A DNA stretch of 64,000 nucleotides from Candidatus Kapaibacterium sp. (GCA_026390695.1 JAPLFL010000089.1:1-64000), one strand, 5' to 3'. Shown: positions 1 to 9,341, numbered from the stretch's first letter. The notes: generated by a model from the letters alone, not told the origin. Made by a program: numbers and translations.

Positions 1-123
1 AGGCGGCGCAAACGAAGGCAAAGCAGCCGTAAAAGCAGTTTGATCAACGATTAATTCGCTCTGAAACAGATAAGCCTGTGCAAGAGCTTCGTCATAAGAC
101 TTGGAAAACTTCTTTGTAACCAT
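1..123 (-). CDS. Hypothetical protein, 5' end only (runs off the window)
   Basis: An open frame of 41 codons starts with ATG at 123 and is still open at the left edge of the window. The protein begins MVTKKFSKSYDEALAQAYLF and continues without a stop. A good ribosome site (GGAG, 7 bases before the ATG) on the minus strand supports the start. I recognise no family. The visible part is hydrophilic at first, has no signal peptide or membrane segment, and becomes Ala/Pro-rich near the edge. A 21-bp tandem repeat lies about 80 bp upstream of its start, so the repeat sits in its promoter or leader region. Confidence 0.6.
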   Translation of the reverse strand, partial: MVTKKFSKSYDEALAQAYLFQSELIVDQTAFTAALPSFAPP

Positions 124-724
124 AATAAACTCCAATAAAATATAATAAAAACAATTAATAATATAAAAATATAAAGAAGAAAGCATAAAATCATATATAA
201 ATAACTCGTGAAACTCCGTAGGAAGCTCGTGAAACTCCGTAGAACGCTCGTGAAACTCCGTAGAACGCTCGTGAAACTCCGTAGAAAGCTCGTGAAACTC
301 CGTAGAAAGCTCGTGAAACTCCGTAGAAAGCTCGTGAAACTCCGTAGAAAGCTCGTGAAACTCCGTGGAAAGCTCGTGAAACTCCGTGGAACCCTCGTGA
401 AATATTCTTTTTGAATGTTTCAGCATTTCATTTTGAAATTAGAATGTATTTTTTTGTGAGAACATGATTCTCATAAATAACTATTTTATTTTGAGAGAAT
501 CAATGATTCTTTTTTAAAGATAATTTATATTTTCAAATAACTTTTAAATCATTTCTTACGAAGCCAGCGGAGCTTCGAAAGGAAAATATTGATTATTTAA
601 TAATAGTTATTGGCTTTGTGATAGTTCCAGTTTTTTTCCTTCCGTCGAATGTTCCATCCGATGTGTTCCTGTGCTTTTATCGTTGGATAAAACATCCAAC
701 AATAGGAAACTTTTAAAATAGAAC
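124..724. other. 600-bp intergenic region with a minisatellite and four small hairpins
   Basis: No gene is supported here. It holds the 21-bp minisatellite at 205-402. To the right are four short perfect inverted repeats: TGAGAA 457-462 with TTCTCA 468-473; AGAATCA 496-502 with TGATTCT 504-510; CGAAGC 559-564 with GCTTCG 572-577; and GTTGGAT 682-688 with ATCCAAC 694-700. The last lies 25 bp beyond the stop of the MBL-fold gene. It could stop or protect that transcript, but it has no T-run on the minus strand, so it is not a classical intrinsic terminator. Confidence 0.6.
205..402. repeat. Minisatellite 1: 21-bp tandem repeat, 9 full copies plus a partial
   Basis: Nine head-to-tail units of exactly 21 bp run from 205 to 393, followed by a partial unit to about 402. 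Each begins CTCGTGAAACTCCGT and ends in a variable RGAAVS-like tail, so sequence divergence is only at the last six bases. Because 21 is a multiple of three, the array is open in several frames and gives an artefactual KLRRxLV heptad peptide. There is no ribosome site or flanking coding sequence. It is one of three arrays of this period in the window. Confidence 0.95.
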
Positions 725-1324
725 TTATATTATCTGGCTCTTTAAAATATTCTTTAATGTAAATTCAAGCATATCTTTGGCATTTTTTTCAACAGGATCT
801 TCATGTCCAGCATAAATAAACTCAATTTCCATTTTACAAAATCTTTTCATCACTTCAACAAAATCTTTTGTATAAGTGCCACCGGCGGATTTTATATTTA
901 TGGGCGTATCACCCGAGAATAGCGCTTTTTCTTCTTTAACATAGAAACAGACGGAATCATTGGAATGCCCTGGTGTATGGATTACTAACGCATCTTTATC
1001 ACCTATTTTTAAATGTAAACCATCATTAAGTAAAATATCTGTGCAGGGTATTTTTGTAAAGCTATAAATAATAGGATTATATTTCTTCTTTAGAATCGAT
1101 AATCCCCCGGCATGATCAAAATGTTCATGCGTAATTAATATTTGCTCTATCCTTTTTTTGCCTACTCCTGTAGAAATAGTCTCAATTTCATTTATAATAT
1201 GCTCACCATCGGTTCCGACATCAATTAATGTATTTTTATCCTCTAAGGTATTCCAATTTCCGCGAACCAGATAAACATTGCAAGAATATAAGGTTGGATG
1301 TTTTGTTAATTTAGTTACACGCAT
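725..1324 (-). CDS. MBL-fold metallo-hydrolase (glyoxalase II/beta-lactamase-like)
   Basis: This 199-residue soluble protein has the metal-binding signature of the metallo-beta-lactamase superfamily. HEHFDHAGG at about residue 66 supplies the HxHxDH ligands, HTPGHSND supplies the next histidine, GDTPIN supplies the bridging aspartate, and AGHEDP near the C-terminus supplies the last histidine. It is therefore a predicted dinuclear zinc hydrolase in the cytoplasm, probably of a thioester, lactone or phosphoester. The exact substrate cannot be read from the sequence. It is a lone gene, about 90 bp upstream of nothing co-directional, between the repeat region and the CheR gene. No signal peptide is present. 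The ATG at 1324 has no strong ribosome site, which is common in this group. Confidence 0.85.
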   Translation of the reverse strand: MRVTKLTKHPTLYSCNVYLVRGNWNTLEDKNTLIDVGTDGEHIINEIETISTGVGKKRIEQILITHEHFDHAGGLSILKKKYNPIIYSFTKIPCTDILLNDGLHLKIGDKDALVIHTPGHSNDSVCFYVKEEKALFSGDTPINIKSAGGTYTKDFVEVMKRFCKMEIEFIYAGHEDPVEKNAKDMLEFTLKNILKSQII

Positions 1325-1414
1325 CTGTGATAAAAGTTCTCAATTGAAAGTTATTAAGTTGATAAAATTAATGGCTTATATGGTTTTGATCATTTTTTAA
1401 AATTAATGTGTTTA

Positions 1415-2023
1415 TTAACTGATCTTTCGATATAAATTAGCATCCGATACAATTTTTTCAAATTGATGTTTATTTTCATCTGGCATTGGCTGAGTTTGTT
1501 CAGTAACAAATAGCCCGCCTTTGGCTAAAACAGAATGATACATATTGATTACCTTAATTCTATCTTCCGGTTGAAAATGCAAGAGGACGTTTTTACAAAT
1601 AATTAAATTATAATCATCACGGAAAGGTTGAAGTTCCAAAAGATCATGTTTTTTAAAGACCACTCTATTTTTAATCTGGCTATCAATTTCCATAATTCCA
1701 TCTTCATCTTCAGCTTTATGGAAATATTTCTGAAAATACTCAATTGGGATACGCGATAAATCTCCTTCGGGATATTTACCATTAGTAATAATTTTTCCGA
1801 AAGTATCCGATTCGTCAATATCAGTAGCATCAATCATCACATTCTTATAAGCGAAAAATCCCATTTTTTCTGCTAATAGAATTGCAAAAGTATATGGTTC
1901 CTGACCCATTGCACATCCGGCATCCCAAATTCTGATCTGTCTTAACCCCTGAATGTCAGGTAATAAAAAATTTACAGCATGTTGAAGTGTATGAACATCA
2001 CGAAAGAAAAAAGTAAACGCCAT
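1415..2023 (-). CDS. Short CheR-type protein-glutamate methyltransferase (lacks N-terminal domain)
   Basis: The 202 residues match the catalytic SAM domain of CheR chemoreceptor methyltransferases. FFFRD at residues 5-9 is the usual start of this domain, WDAGCAMGQEPYTF is motif I, ATDID is motif II, and CKNVLLHF corresponds to the CRNVLIYF motif. CheR would methylate glutamates of a chemoreceptor such as the one at 41.5 kb. Canonical CheR is about 270-290 residues, with a helical N-terminal receptor-binding domain. Here an in-frame TAA stands directly before the ATG, so that domain is absent rather than mis-called. The gene lies 26 bp downstream of purH and is probably co-transcribed with it. 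It could be a stand-alone short form or a decayed gene, but the open frame argues for function. Confidence 0.8.
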   Translation of the reverse strand: MAFTFFFRDVHTLQHAVNFLLPDIQGLRQIRIWDAGCAMGQEPYTFAILLAEKMGFFAYKNVMIDATDIDESDTFGKIITNGKYPEGDLSRIPIEYFQKYFHKAEDEDGIMEIDSQIKNRVVFKKHDLLELQPFRDDYNLIICKNVLLHFQPEDRIKVINMYHSVLAKGGLFVTEQTQPMPDENKHQFEKIVSDANLYRKIS

Positions 2024-2049
2024 TTAATGCCAATCTTATTATATAATTA

Positions 2050-3603
2050 TTAATGTTTAAAGTGTCTCATTCCTGTAAATACCATTGCAATACCATTTTC
2101 GTCGGCAACTTGAATAACTTCATTATCACGAACTGATCCTCCCGGTTGAATAACTGCAGTCGCACCTGCCTCAACAGCCATAAGAAGTCCATCTGCAAAA
2201 GGGAAAAATGCGTCAGAAGCCATTGCAGAACCTTTGAGATCAAGTCCCATCATTTTAGCTTTTTCGATAGCAATTCTCGATGAATCAACCCGCGACATTT
2301 GACCGGCTCCAATACCGAGAGTTCTGTCTTTATTAGCATAGACAATAGTGTTTGATTTAACATGTTTAGCAATTGTCCAGGCAAACATCAGGGCTTTGTA
2401 TTCTTCTTCAGTAGGTTGCCTTTTAGTTACGACTTTTAGATTATCTTTATCCACAAGTAATTTATCAGATTGCTGAAAAAGTACTCCACCTGCAACAGCA
2501 CGGAAATCATAATTATTTTCTATTTTAAGGTTTTCATAATTAATTCTTATCAAGCGTCTGTCCTTTTTCTTAGATAGAAGTTCGAGGGCTTCATCTGTGT
2601 AATCAGGAGCGATAATAACTTCGGAAAAAATTCCATGGATCACTTTTGCAGTATCTAAATCCATGATCCTATTCACTGCAAAAATGCCACCAAAAGCGGA
2701 TACATTGTCTGTTGAAAGAGCTTTGTTGTAAGCATCTATAAGATTCTCCCCCACACCAACTCCACAGGGATTTGTATGTTTTATAATAATAAAAGCAGGA
2801 TCAGAAAATTCCGAACATAATTTGGATGCACCGTCAATATCAAGGATATTATTATATGAAAGTTCTTTACCATGAAGCTTTTGATAAATTTTCTCGAAGT
2901 TACCATAGAATGATGCTAACTGATGCGGATTTTCGCCATATCTCAAACCTTGGTAAACTTTCATTGGAACAGCGAATTTATCCGGAATTCCAATTTCATT
3001 AGTTTTATTAAAATATCCACTGATCAGTGAATCATAGTAAGCAGTGTGGCTAAAAACATCTCCAGCAAGATTACAGCGATAATCAGTTCCAATGCAGAGA
3101 TTATTCTCAATCAACATTTTTAATATTTCATCGTATCTTGCGGGATTAACCACTGGAGCAGTCCATTTATAATTCTTTGCAGCAGATCGCAACATGGTCG
3201 GGCCGCCTATATCAATATTTTCTATTAGTTCATCGTGTTCCACACCCACTTTTGATAAGGTCTCCTCGAAAGGATAAAGATTAACAATTAGAAGATCAAT
3301 GGACGAAATCCCGTGTTTTGTGAGTTGTTCAAGATGTTCATGTTTCCCAAGGTCAGCCAAGAGACCGGCATGAATGATTGGATGCAGTGTTTTTACGCGG
3401 CCATCAAGTATTTCAGGAAAAGAAATAAGATCACTGACATTCAAAACATTGATACCTGATTTTTTCAAAAGAGTAGCGGTTCCTCCGGTTGAATAAATAT
3501 CAATACCCAGCTCTGAGAGCTTAGATGCGAATTCAACAATACCATTTTTATCGGAAACCGAGATGAGAGCTTTTTTAATTTGATGTGTTTCTGGTGTTTT
3601 CAT
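2050..3603 (-). CDS. purH: Bifunctional AICAR transformylase / IMP cyclohydrolase PurH
   Basis: PurH catalyses the last two steps of de novo purine synthesis: formylation of AICAR by 10-formyl-THF, then ring closure to IMP. The 517-residue length is normal. The N-terminal IMP cyclohydrolase (MGS-like) domain shows ALISVSDKNGI, STGGT and DGRVKTLHP. The C-terminal transformylase domain shows YGENPHQ and KHTNPCG, the latter carrying the catalytic histidine region, and ends in DENGIAMVFTGMRHFKH. It is preceded on the same strand by folC with a 28-bp gap. That pairing is sensible, because FolC supplies the polyglutamylated folate cofactor PurH uses. A short CheR gene follows it. Confidence 0.97.
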   Translation of the reverse strand: MKTPETHQIKKALISVSDKNGIVEFASKLSELGIDIYSTGGTATLLKKSGINVLNVSDLISFPEILDGRVKTLHPIIHAGLLADLGKHEHLEQLTKHGISSIDLLIVNLYPFEETLSKVGVEHDELIENIDIGGPTMLRSAAKNYKWTAPVVNPARYDEILKMLIENNLCIGTDYRCNLAGDVFSHTAYYDSLISGYFNKTNEIGIPDKFAVPMKVYQGLRYGENPHQLASFYGNFEKIYQKLHGKELSYNNILDIDGASKLCSEFSDPAFIIIKHTNPCGVGVGENLIDAYNKALSTDNVSAFGGIFAVNRIMDLDTAKVIHGIFSEVIIAPDYTDEALELLSKKKDRRLIRINYENLKIENNYDFRAVAGGVLFQQSDKLLVDKDNLKVVTKRQPTEEEYKALMFAWTIAKHVKSNTIVYANKDRTLGIGAGQMSRVDSSRIAIEKAKMMGLDLKGSAMASDAFFPFADGLLMAVEAGATAVIQPGGSVRDNEVIQVADENGIAMVFTGMRHFKH

Positions 3604-3631
3604 TTATTGCCTCAGTTTATAAAATACAAAA

Positions 3632-4933
3632 TTACGAATAAGTTTGTAAAGAATGTAAAGATAGTTTTGCTTCTTCTATTAGATAAAAGGATCCTACGAC
3701 AATAAGTGGTTCATCGAGACCCATACTAAATTTAATGGCTGTTTCAATATCAGAAATTTTAACAATTGGGTTAAATTTCATGTTTAATGCAATTGCCTCG
3801 AGTTCAGAAATAGATGCAGCTCTTTCGATTTTTGGCTTACATAAGATTAACTTGTTAACTATTAATTTTAGAGGCAATAACATTTTATCAATATTCTTAT
3901 CTGCCATGGCTCCGAATATTATATTCCACCTCAAACTTTTATATTCAGATTTAAGTATTGTATCGACAAGTGCCGTCAAACCGGCTGGATTATGTGAAAC
4001 ATCCATAATAATCGGTGGATTTTTTCGTAAAAGCTCTATCCGAGAAGACAAGCCACTGTTTTTGGTTAAATTAGTTAATGATTTTTGAATTAATTCAACT
4101 CCAATCTTACTATGTGGAATCAAAATTTCCATAGCTGAAAGCGCAGTTTGCAGGTTTAATAATTGATGATAACCAGAAAGAGGAACGTTCAAATCTTTAT
4201 ATCTATTATTTCTGGTAACAACTGAAGCAGTCATTGAAAGATCATCATGTATTTTAGCTATTCTCCCTTTTGAAACTTCTTTCACAAAAAATAATTGACT
4301 TTGATTTTGATCAGCAATATTTTGAAAAATTCTTTTTAACGAAATCCGGGATTCAGCAACCAAGGCAGGTATGGAATGTTTTATTATTCCTGCTTTCTCA
4401 AAGGCTATTTTCTTTAATGTATTACCAAGATATTGCTGATGATCTTTATCAATTTTTGTAATAATCGAAAGAATCGGACTAATCACATTTGTTGAATCGA
4501 ATCTCCCTCCTAATCCTGCTTCAATTAATGCAAAATCAACTTTATTTTCCGAGAAATATTTAAAAGCAAGAGCCGTTGTAATTTCAAAAAAAGTGCAATT
4601 AAGGCTTCTGTTCAATCTTAGCAAATCTTCGGAAATCTGGATTAAATCTTCATCGGAAATTTTCTTGCCATTTATTCTAACTCTTTCATTAAACTTAATT
4701 ATATGCGGAGATGTGTAAAGTCCAACTTTATATCCTGCTTCAGTTAGGATAGAAGCTACTATTGAGCAGACTGATCCTTTACCGTTTGTTCCGGCAACGT
4801 GTATGGATTTGAAATTATTTTGCGGATTATCCAACAAATTCAATAATGCCGTTGTTCTCTCCAGACCAGGCTTTATACCAAATCTGTGCAGGCTGTATAA
4901 TCGATTTAAAATGTTTTCTTTTGAATTATTCAA
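3632..4933 (-). CDS. folC: Bifunctional folylpolyglutamate / dihydrofolate synthase FolC
   Basis: FolC adds glutamate to dihydropteroate and to reduced folates in the cytoplasm. The 433 residues have the Mur-ligase-like order: the ATP-binding loop VAGTNGKGSVCS near residue 45, LYTSPHI, the FEITTALAF and EAGLGGRFDSTN motifs, and the lysine segment FEKAGIIK. The C-terminal ligase domain contains DVSHNPAG. The start ATG at 4933 overlaps the stop of hslO by 4 bp (ATGA type), so it is translationally coupled in the mutS-hslO-folC operon. Nothing is missing or odd in the sequence. Confidence 0.96.
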   Translation of the reverse strand: MNNSKENILNRLYSLHRFGIKPGLERTTALLNLLDNPQNNFKSIHVAGTNGKGSVCSIVASILTEAGYKVGLYTSPHIIKFNERVRINGKKISDEDLIQISEDLLRLNRSLNCTFFEITTALAFKYFSENKVDFALIEAGLGGRFDSTNVISPILSIITKIDKDHQQYLGNTLKKIAFEKAGIIKHSIPALVAESRISLKRIFQNIADQNQSQLFFVKEVSKGRIAKIHDDLSMTASVVTRNNRYKDLNVPLSGYHQLLNLQTALSAMEILIPHSKIGVELIQKSLTNLTKNSGLSSRIELLRKNPPIIMDVSHNPAGLTALVDTILKSEYKSLRWNIIFGAMADKNIDKMLLPLKLIVNKLILCKPKIERAASISELEAIALNMKFNPIVKISDIETAIKFSMGLDEPLIVVGSFYLIEEAKLSLHSLQTYS

Positions 4934-5844
4934 TTCCTCTTTGCCCTTAAATCCTGAATCATACCTTCAAAGTCCTTATCGGTCAGATAATATTTATTAT
5001 TACAATAACGACAAACTGCTTCGTTGTGACCCTCAACTTTCATTGATTTTACCTCATCCAGTCCCAGTGTCATGATTCTTGTTACAAACTGTTCTTTGGA
5101 ACAGCGACAGAAGAAATCCACAGGTACAGAACTTAGAATATTAAATTCAAAAGGTAATACTTCTTTCATTATTTCAGGAACTAACATTTCCCGCTCAATA
5201 TATTGACTAAGTTTCTCCATTTCTGTCATAGAGTCAACTATTTTCTGCAAATCACTATCGGTGGCTCCGGGCATAGCTTGAACAAGCAATCCTCCTGATG
5301 ACTTTACCGTGCCATCATCGTCAAAGTCAACATCGAGAATGACAGAAGTAGGAATTTGTTCGGATTGAATAAAGTAATAGGCTAAATCGGTAGCAATATC
5401 TCCCCTCTGAAGCGGAACCACTCCAGATATGGGTTCGGTATTATTAAATAATATTCTCGATACATTTAGTAGTCCTAATCCAAGAGCATCTTCAAGTCGA
5501 TTTATCTCAGTTTCAATTCTTTTATGATCGTAATCAACATAACTGCGTATTTCACCATTTTGAGATGCTTCAGCATAAACTTTCGAGATAACACCATTAG
5601 AATTGGTCTCCAAAATTATTCGCTCTTCTCCTTTAAGAAAAGAAGCCAATAGTGATGCTGCAGACATAGCTCTACTTTGAAAAAATGCCGGAACGATAGA
5701 TAATTCATGCTTGGCTTGTGCAGTTTTGGTGGCAGTTGAATTTACTATTAGCGAACAACGGAATTTACCGTCCACAGATATAACCCTGACTACTCTATCT
5801 CTAAATTTATACTTCTTTTTAAGCTCTTCTACACTTAATTTCAT
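4930..5844 (-). CDS. hslO: Redox-regulated chaperone Hsp33 (HslO)
   Basis: Hsp33 is a cytoplasmic holdase activated by oxidation of a zinc-bound cysteine cluster. The 304-residue protein has the usual N-terminal core (RVVRVISVDGKFRCSLI) and the redox-switch C-terminus with both halves of the CxC/CxxC zinc site, FFCRCSKEQF and CRYCNNKYY. It overlaps mutS by 4 bp at its start and folC by 4 bp at its end, so the three genes are very likely one transcript. The pairing of an oxidative-stress chaperone with mismatch repair is an observation of context only. Confidence 0.95.
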   Translation of the reverse strand: MKLSVEELKKKYKFRDRVVRVISVDGKFRCSLIVNSTATKTAQAKHELSIVPAFFQSRAMSAASLLASFLKGEERIILETNSNGVISKVYAEASQNGEIRSYVDYDHKRIETEINRLEDALGLGLLNVSRILFNNTEPISGVVPLQRGDIATDLAYYFIQSEQIPTSVILDVDFDDDGTVKSSGGLLVQAMPGATDSDLQKIVDSMTEMEKLSQYIEREMLVPEIMKEVLPFEFNILSSVPVDFFCRCSKEQFVTRIMTLGLDEVKSMKVEGHNEAVCRYCNNKYYLTDKDFEGMIQDLRAKRN

Positions 5845-8483
5845 TTCTTTTTAGCCCTAAATGTTTCTTTATGTAAATCGGAAAGGATTTGTAACGCTTG
5901 AACCGGCGTTATATTATTTACATCAACTTCTCTGAGTTTATCTCTAAGCTCATCATCCCTTATTTCAAAAATTGCAAGCTGCTCTGGTAGCCCTTTTGAT
6001 TTAATTACCTTGATTGCACTTGTATCAGCTTTTGGCGTAGTGCTTGTGTCAGTTCCAGATTCAAGTGAGTGCATAATCTCATTGGCTCTATCGATAACAT
6101 CAACTGGTAATCCTGCAAGCTGTGCTACATGAATACCAAATGAATGATCACTACCACCGGCAGCGACTTTATGAGAAAATATTATTGTCTCACCTGTTTC
6201 AATTACTTCAACCCTGTAATTTTTTATTCTTTCATAACGTAGCGCTAATTCATTCAATTCGTGATAATGTGTAGCAAATATAGTTTTCGCTCTAATTACA
6301 TTATGAATATATTCACTTATTGCCCAGGCAATAGAAATCCCGTCGAAAGTAGCAGTGCCTCTGCCTAATTCATCTAAGAGAATCAGACTTTTTTGAGTTG
6401 CATTATTAATAATGTTAGCAAGCTCCTGCATTTCAATTAAAAAGGTGCTCTCACCCGCACTGATATTATCTTGAGCACCAACCCGAGTAAATATTCTATC
6501 AATCATTCCGAATTTAGCTGAATATGCGGGCACAAAACATCCTATCTGCCCTAAAAGAACGATCAGAGCTGTTTGTCTAAGGTAGCATGACTTTCCAGCC
6601 ATGTTAGGTCCGGTTATTATATGTATTTGTTCATCAGTTAAATCAAGATGTATTGAATTTGATGTATATGATTCACCTTGCCCCAAAAGTCGCTCCACAA
6701 CCGGATGGCGACCATCTATTATATCTAATGATTCAGATTCATCGATTTTCGGTTCTGTATATTGATAATCAATTGAAACTTGTGCGAAGCTCTGAAGGCA
6801 ATCCAAAGTTGCAAGAAGCTGTGCATTTTCCTGAACCTGAGAAGTGAATTCTGCAATTTTTGATCTCAACAGCCCGAACAGCTCTGATTCAAGTGAACTA
6901 ATCTTTTCTTCCGCAGCTAAAATTTTTTCTTCAAATTCTTTTAATTCCGGTGTTGTGTATCTTTCAGCATTAGCTAATGTTTGCTTACGCTGAAAATTTT
7001 CAGGTGCTTTCACGCTATTTGCACGGGAAATTTCGATATAGTATCCGAAAACAGACGTAAAACCAACACGCAGATTAGAAATACCGCTCGAACGGCGCTG
7101 CAATTCCTGATATGAGTCCAGCCAGTTTTTAGCCGAAAATTTAGCATCAATATAAGAATCAAGTTCAGCAGAGTAATTTTGACGAAATATATTCGCAGAG
7201 CCAAAAGTAATTGATGGCTCATCAATAATTGCATTTGTAATTAACTGAACAATTTCTTTTAGATCATCTAATTTATCTGCAATTGCATTAAGCTGCGTGC
7301 AGGACATAAGAATCAGCAATGATTTTATTTCCGGTATTAATGCCAAACTATTTTTAAGAGCGACTATATCACGTGGATTTGCCCTACCAGTGCATACCTT
7401 GGAGATTATACGTTCCAAATCGGATATATCGCCCATAATAACTTGCAATCTTTGTCTTTCATTATCATTATTATATAATGCACGAACAGCTAATAATCTG
7501 TTTCTGATCGATCTAATATTTCTAAGCGGCCTAACAAGCCACTTTTTGAACATACGGCTTCCTGCAGCAGTAAGTGTTTTATCAAGAATTGATATAAGTG
7601 ATCCATCTCGCCCAGAATCATTATTTGAAAAAGTAATCTCAAGATTACGTCTGGTGGCATAATCAAGCTGCATGTAATCCGAAGGGTCATAAATTCTGAT
7701 TTTATTAAGATGAGCAAGATATGTGGACTGAGTTTCGCTAATATAGTGTAATACAGCTCCGGCAGCAATTATTCCAGCTGTGAAATATTCAATACCAAAT
7801 CCTTTCAATCCTTTTGTTTTAAAGTGTCGAATTAAATTCTCACGACCGAAATTTTCCTCAAATATCCAGTCCTCGAGCTTGGTTACAGCAGGTTTAAATG
7901 ATAATTCTTTGATAATATCATTCATTAATTCCTTCTGAGCTTTTGAAATGATTATTTCGGATGGTGCTAAAGATTCGAGTATATCGGCTGCTTTTGAAAT
8001 TTCTGTTTCACAAATCTGGTATTCACCAGTTGAAATATCTGCAAAAGATAAACCCAAAAGCTCTTCTTTGACTTTGTTGGAATGGAACACCAATGCGCAG
8101 ACATAATTATTTTTCTTTGTATCAAGTAATTTATCATACATTGCAACACCGGGTGTCACTACTTCAATCACATCCCGTCTGACTATACCACGAGCTAATT
8201 TTGGGTCTTCCAATTGTTCACAAACAGCAACCCTGTAACCCCCACGAACAAGTTTAGGAAGATAATTTTCAAGCTGATGATGAGGGAAACCTGCAAGCGG
8301 CATATCTCCGGCTGAACCGTTATTGCGTTTAGTAAGAATTATTCCGCAAACCTTAGAGCAAATCAAAGCGTCATCGAAAAATGTCTCAAAGAAATCACCC
8401 ATTCTGAACAGAAGCACTGTTTCAGGATATTTTGATTTTATTTGATGATACTGACGCATCAATGGAGTTTGAGTATCTTTCAT
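5841..8483 (-). CDS. mutS: DNA mismatch repair ATPase MutS
   Basis: MutS recognises base mismatches and small loops as a dimer and recruits MutL. At 880 residues it is full length. The mismatch-recognition domain begins with MRQYHQIKSKYPETVLLFRMGDFFETF, whose central GDFFE contains the conserved Phe-x-Glu mismatch reader. The ABC-type ATPase domain has Walker A TGPNMAGKS with Lys631, then LILLDELGRGT (Walker B and signature) and FATHYHEL. The start ATG at 8483 is the first gene of the overlapping mutS-hslO-folC set. The C-terminus ends in a short lysine-rich tail. There are no disruptions. Confidence 0.97.
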   Translation of the reverse strand: MKDTQTPLMRQYHQIKSKYPETVLLFRMGDFFETFFDDALICSKVCGIILTKRNNGSAGDMPLAGFPHHQLENYLPKLVRGGYRVAVCEQLEDPKLARGIVRRDVIEVVTPGVAMYDKLLDTKKNNYVCALVFHSNKVKEELLGLSFADISTGEYQICETEISKAADILESLAPSEIIISKAQKELMNDIIKELSFKPAVTKLEDWIFEENFGRENLIRHFKTKGLKGFGIEYFTAGIIAAGAVLHYISETQSTYLAHLNKIRIYDPSDYMQLDYATRRNLEITFSNNDSGRDGSLISILDKTLTAAGSRMFKKWLVRPLRNIRSIRNRLLAVRALYNNDNERQRLQVIMGDISDLERIISKVCTGRANPRDIVALKNSLALIPEIKSLLILMSCTQLNAIADKLDDLKEIVQLITNAIIDEPSITFGSANIFRQNYSAELDSYIDAKFSAKNWLDSYQELQRRSSGISNLRVGFTSVFGYYIEISRANSVKAPENFQRKQTLANAERYTTPELKEFEEKILAAEEKISSLESELFGLLRSKIAEFTSQVQENAQLLATLDCLQSFAQVSIDYQYTEPKIDESESLDIIDGRHPVVERLLGQGESYTSNSIHLDLTDEQIHIITGPNMAGKSCYLRQTALIVLLGQIGCFVPAYSAKFGMIDRIFTRVGAQDNISAGESTFLIEMQELANIINNATQKSLILLDELGRGTATFDGISIAWAISEYIHNVIRAKTIFATHYHELNELALRYERIKNYRVEVIETGETIIFSHKVAAGGSDHSFGIHVAQLAGLPVDVIDRANEIMHSLESGTDTSTTPKADTSAIKVIKSKGLPEQLAIFEIRDDELRDKLREVDVNNITPVQALQILSDLHKETFRAKKK

Positions 8484-8581
8484 TTATTACCTGAATATAT
8501 ATTTTTCAAATTCAAATCGGTTATTATAAAAAAGTGAACATTTAAAATTTTGCATTCTTCATTTTACATTTTGAATTAATC

Positions 8582-9265
8582 TCACTCTTTCGGAGTACCC
8601 AATCCGCCCATCCGTCCCTCAATGAAAGCCACTCTTTTCATAATATAATCAGTAGGTTTATCCGGTGTCCAGCGATGAGGATTCGGAAGTACAGCCACCA
8701 ATAATGCTGCTTCCCGTCTGTCAATGGAAGATGCGGATTTCCCGAAATATCTTTGCGAAGCCGCTTCCACACCGTAAAGACCATCACCAAATTCGACAGC
8801 ATTTGCATACATTTCAAGAATTCGCTTTTTTCCCCAAACATCTTCGATCAAAACCGTAAAATAAACTTCAAATGCTTTTCTTACATAATTTCGGCTATGC
8901 CATAAAAAAACATTTTTTGAAGTTTGCATCGAAATAGTAGAAGCACCGCGCTTCTTCTTACCTTTGTGAGCTTCATTATAACGTTGAGCATTTCGGATAG
9001 CATCCCAATCAAAGCCATTATGACGCATAAATCTACCATCCTCTGCCGACATTAATGCTCTGAAAAAATTCGGTGAAATCTCCGAATAGTTCACCCATTC
9101 CCTGTTAATTCCAATTAGTCCAGTATCAAAAATATCTGCAAAAATATTAATTATCATAACAGGAGTGATTGGCAGAGGAGAATATTTCAAAATGAAAACC
9201 CAAATAAGAGATAATGAAATCAAGAATGTAATTATTTTATATATCAAAAGAAATATTCGTTTCAT
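8582..9265 (-). CDS. mtgA: Monofunctional biosynthetic peptidoglycan transglycosylase MtgA
   Basis: MtgA polymerises lipid II into glycan strands at the periplasmic face of the inner membrane. The 227-residue protein has a single N-terminal membrane anchor (residues about 5-28) followed by the GT51 domain. Its motifs are SAEDGRFMRHNGFDWDA, with the catalytic Glu in AEDGRF, then RGASTISMQTSKNVFLW, a KKRILEMYANAVEFGDGLYGVEAASQRYFGK-type block, and ALLVAVLPNPHRW. There is no transpeptidase domain, so it is the monofunctional form rather than a class A PBP. It stands between dnaA and mutS on the same strand and is separated from dnaA by an intrinsic terminator, so it has its own promoter. Confidence 0.95.
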   Translation of the reverse strand: MKRIFLLIYKIITFLISLSLIWVFILKYSPLPITPVMIINIFADIFDTGLIGINREWVNYSEISPNFFRALMSAEDGRFMRHNGFDWDAIRNAQRYNEAHKGKKKRGASTISMQTSKNVFLWHSRNYVRKAFEVYFTVLIEDVWGKKRILEMYANAVEFGDGLYGVEAASQRYFGKSASSIDRREAALLVAVLPNPHRWTPDKPTDYIMKRVAFIEGRMGGLGTPKE

Positions 9266-9314
9266 AGCTTTAGCGGTATCAATCGCTCAAAATTCAGTTG
9301 CAGAGTTAATTATA

Positions 9315-9341
9315 TAAAAAAGGGCGAGTTAATCCCGCCCG
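9315..9341 (-). terminator. Intrinsic terminator downstream of dnaA
   Basis: On the minus strand GGGCG (9340-9336) and CGCCC (9326-9322) form a GC-rich stem around a nine-base loop, followed directly by a run of six T (9321-9316). It lies 42 bp past the dnaA stop and upstream of mtgA. This separates the two transcripts. Confidence 0.85.

Noticed and set aside
208..414. Frame giving a KLRRxLV heptad-repeat peptide
   Set aside because: It is the translation of the 21-bp tandem repeat, which is open in several frames simply because its period is a multiple of three. There is no ribosome site and no flanking coding sequence.
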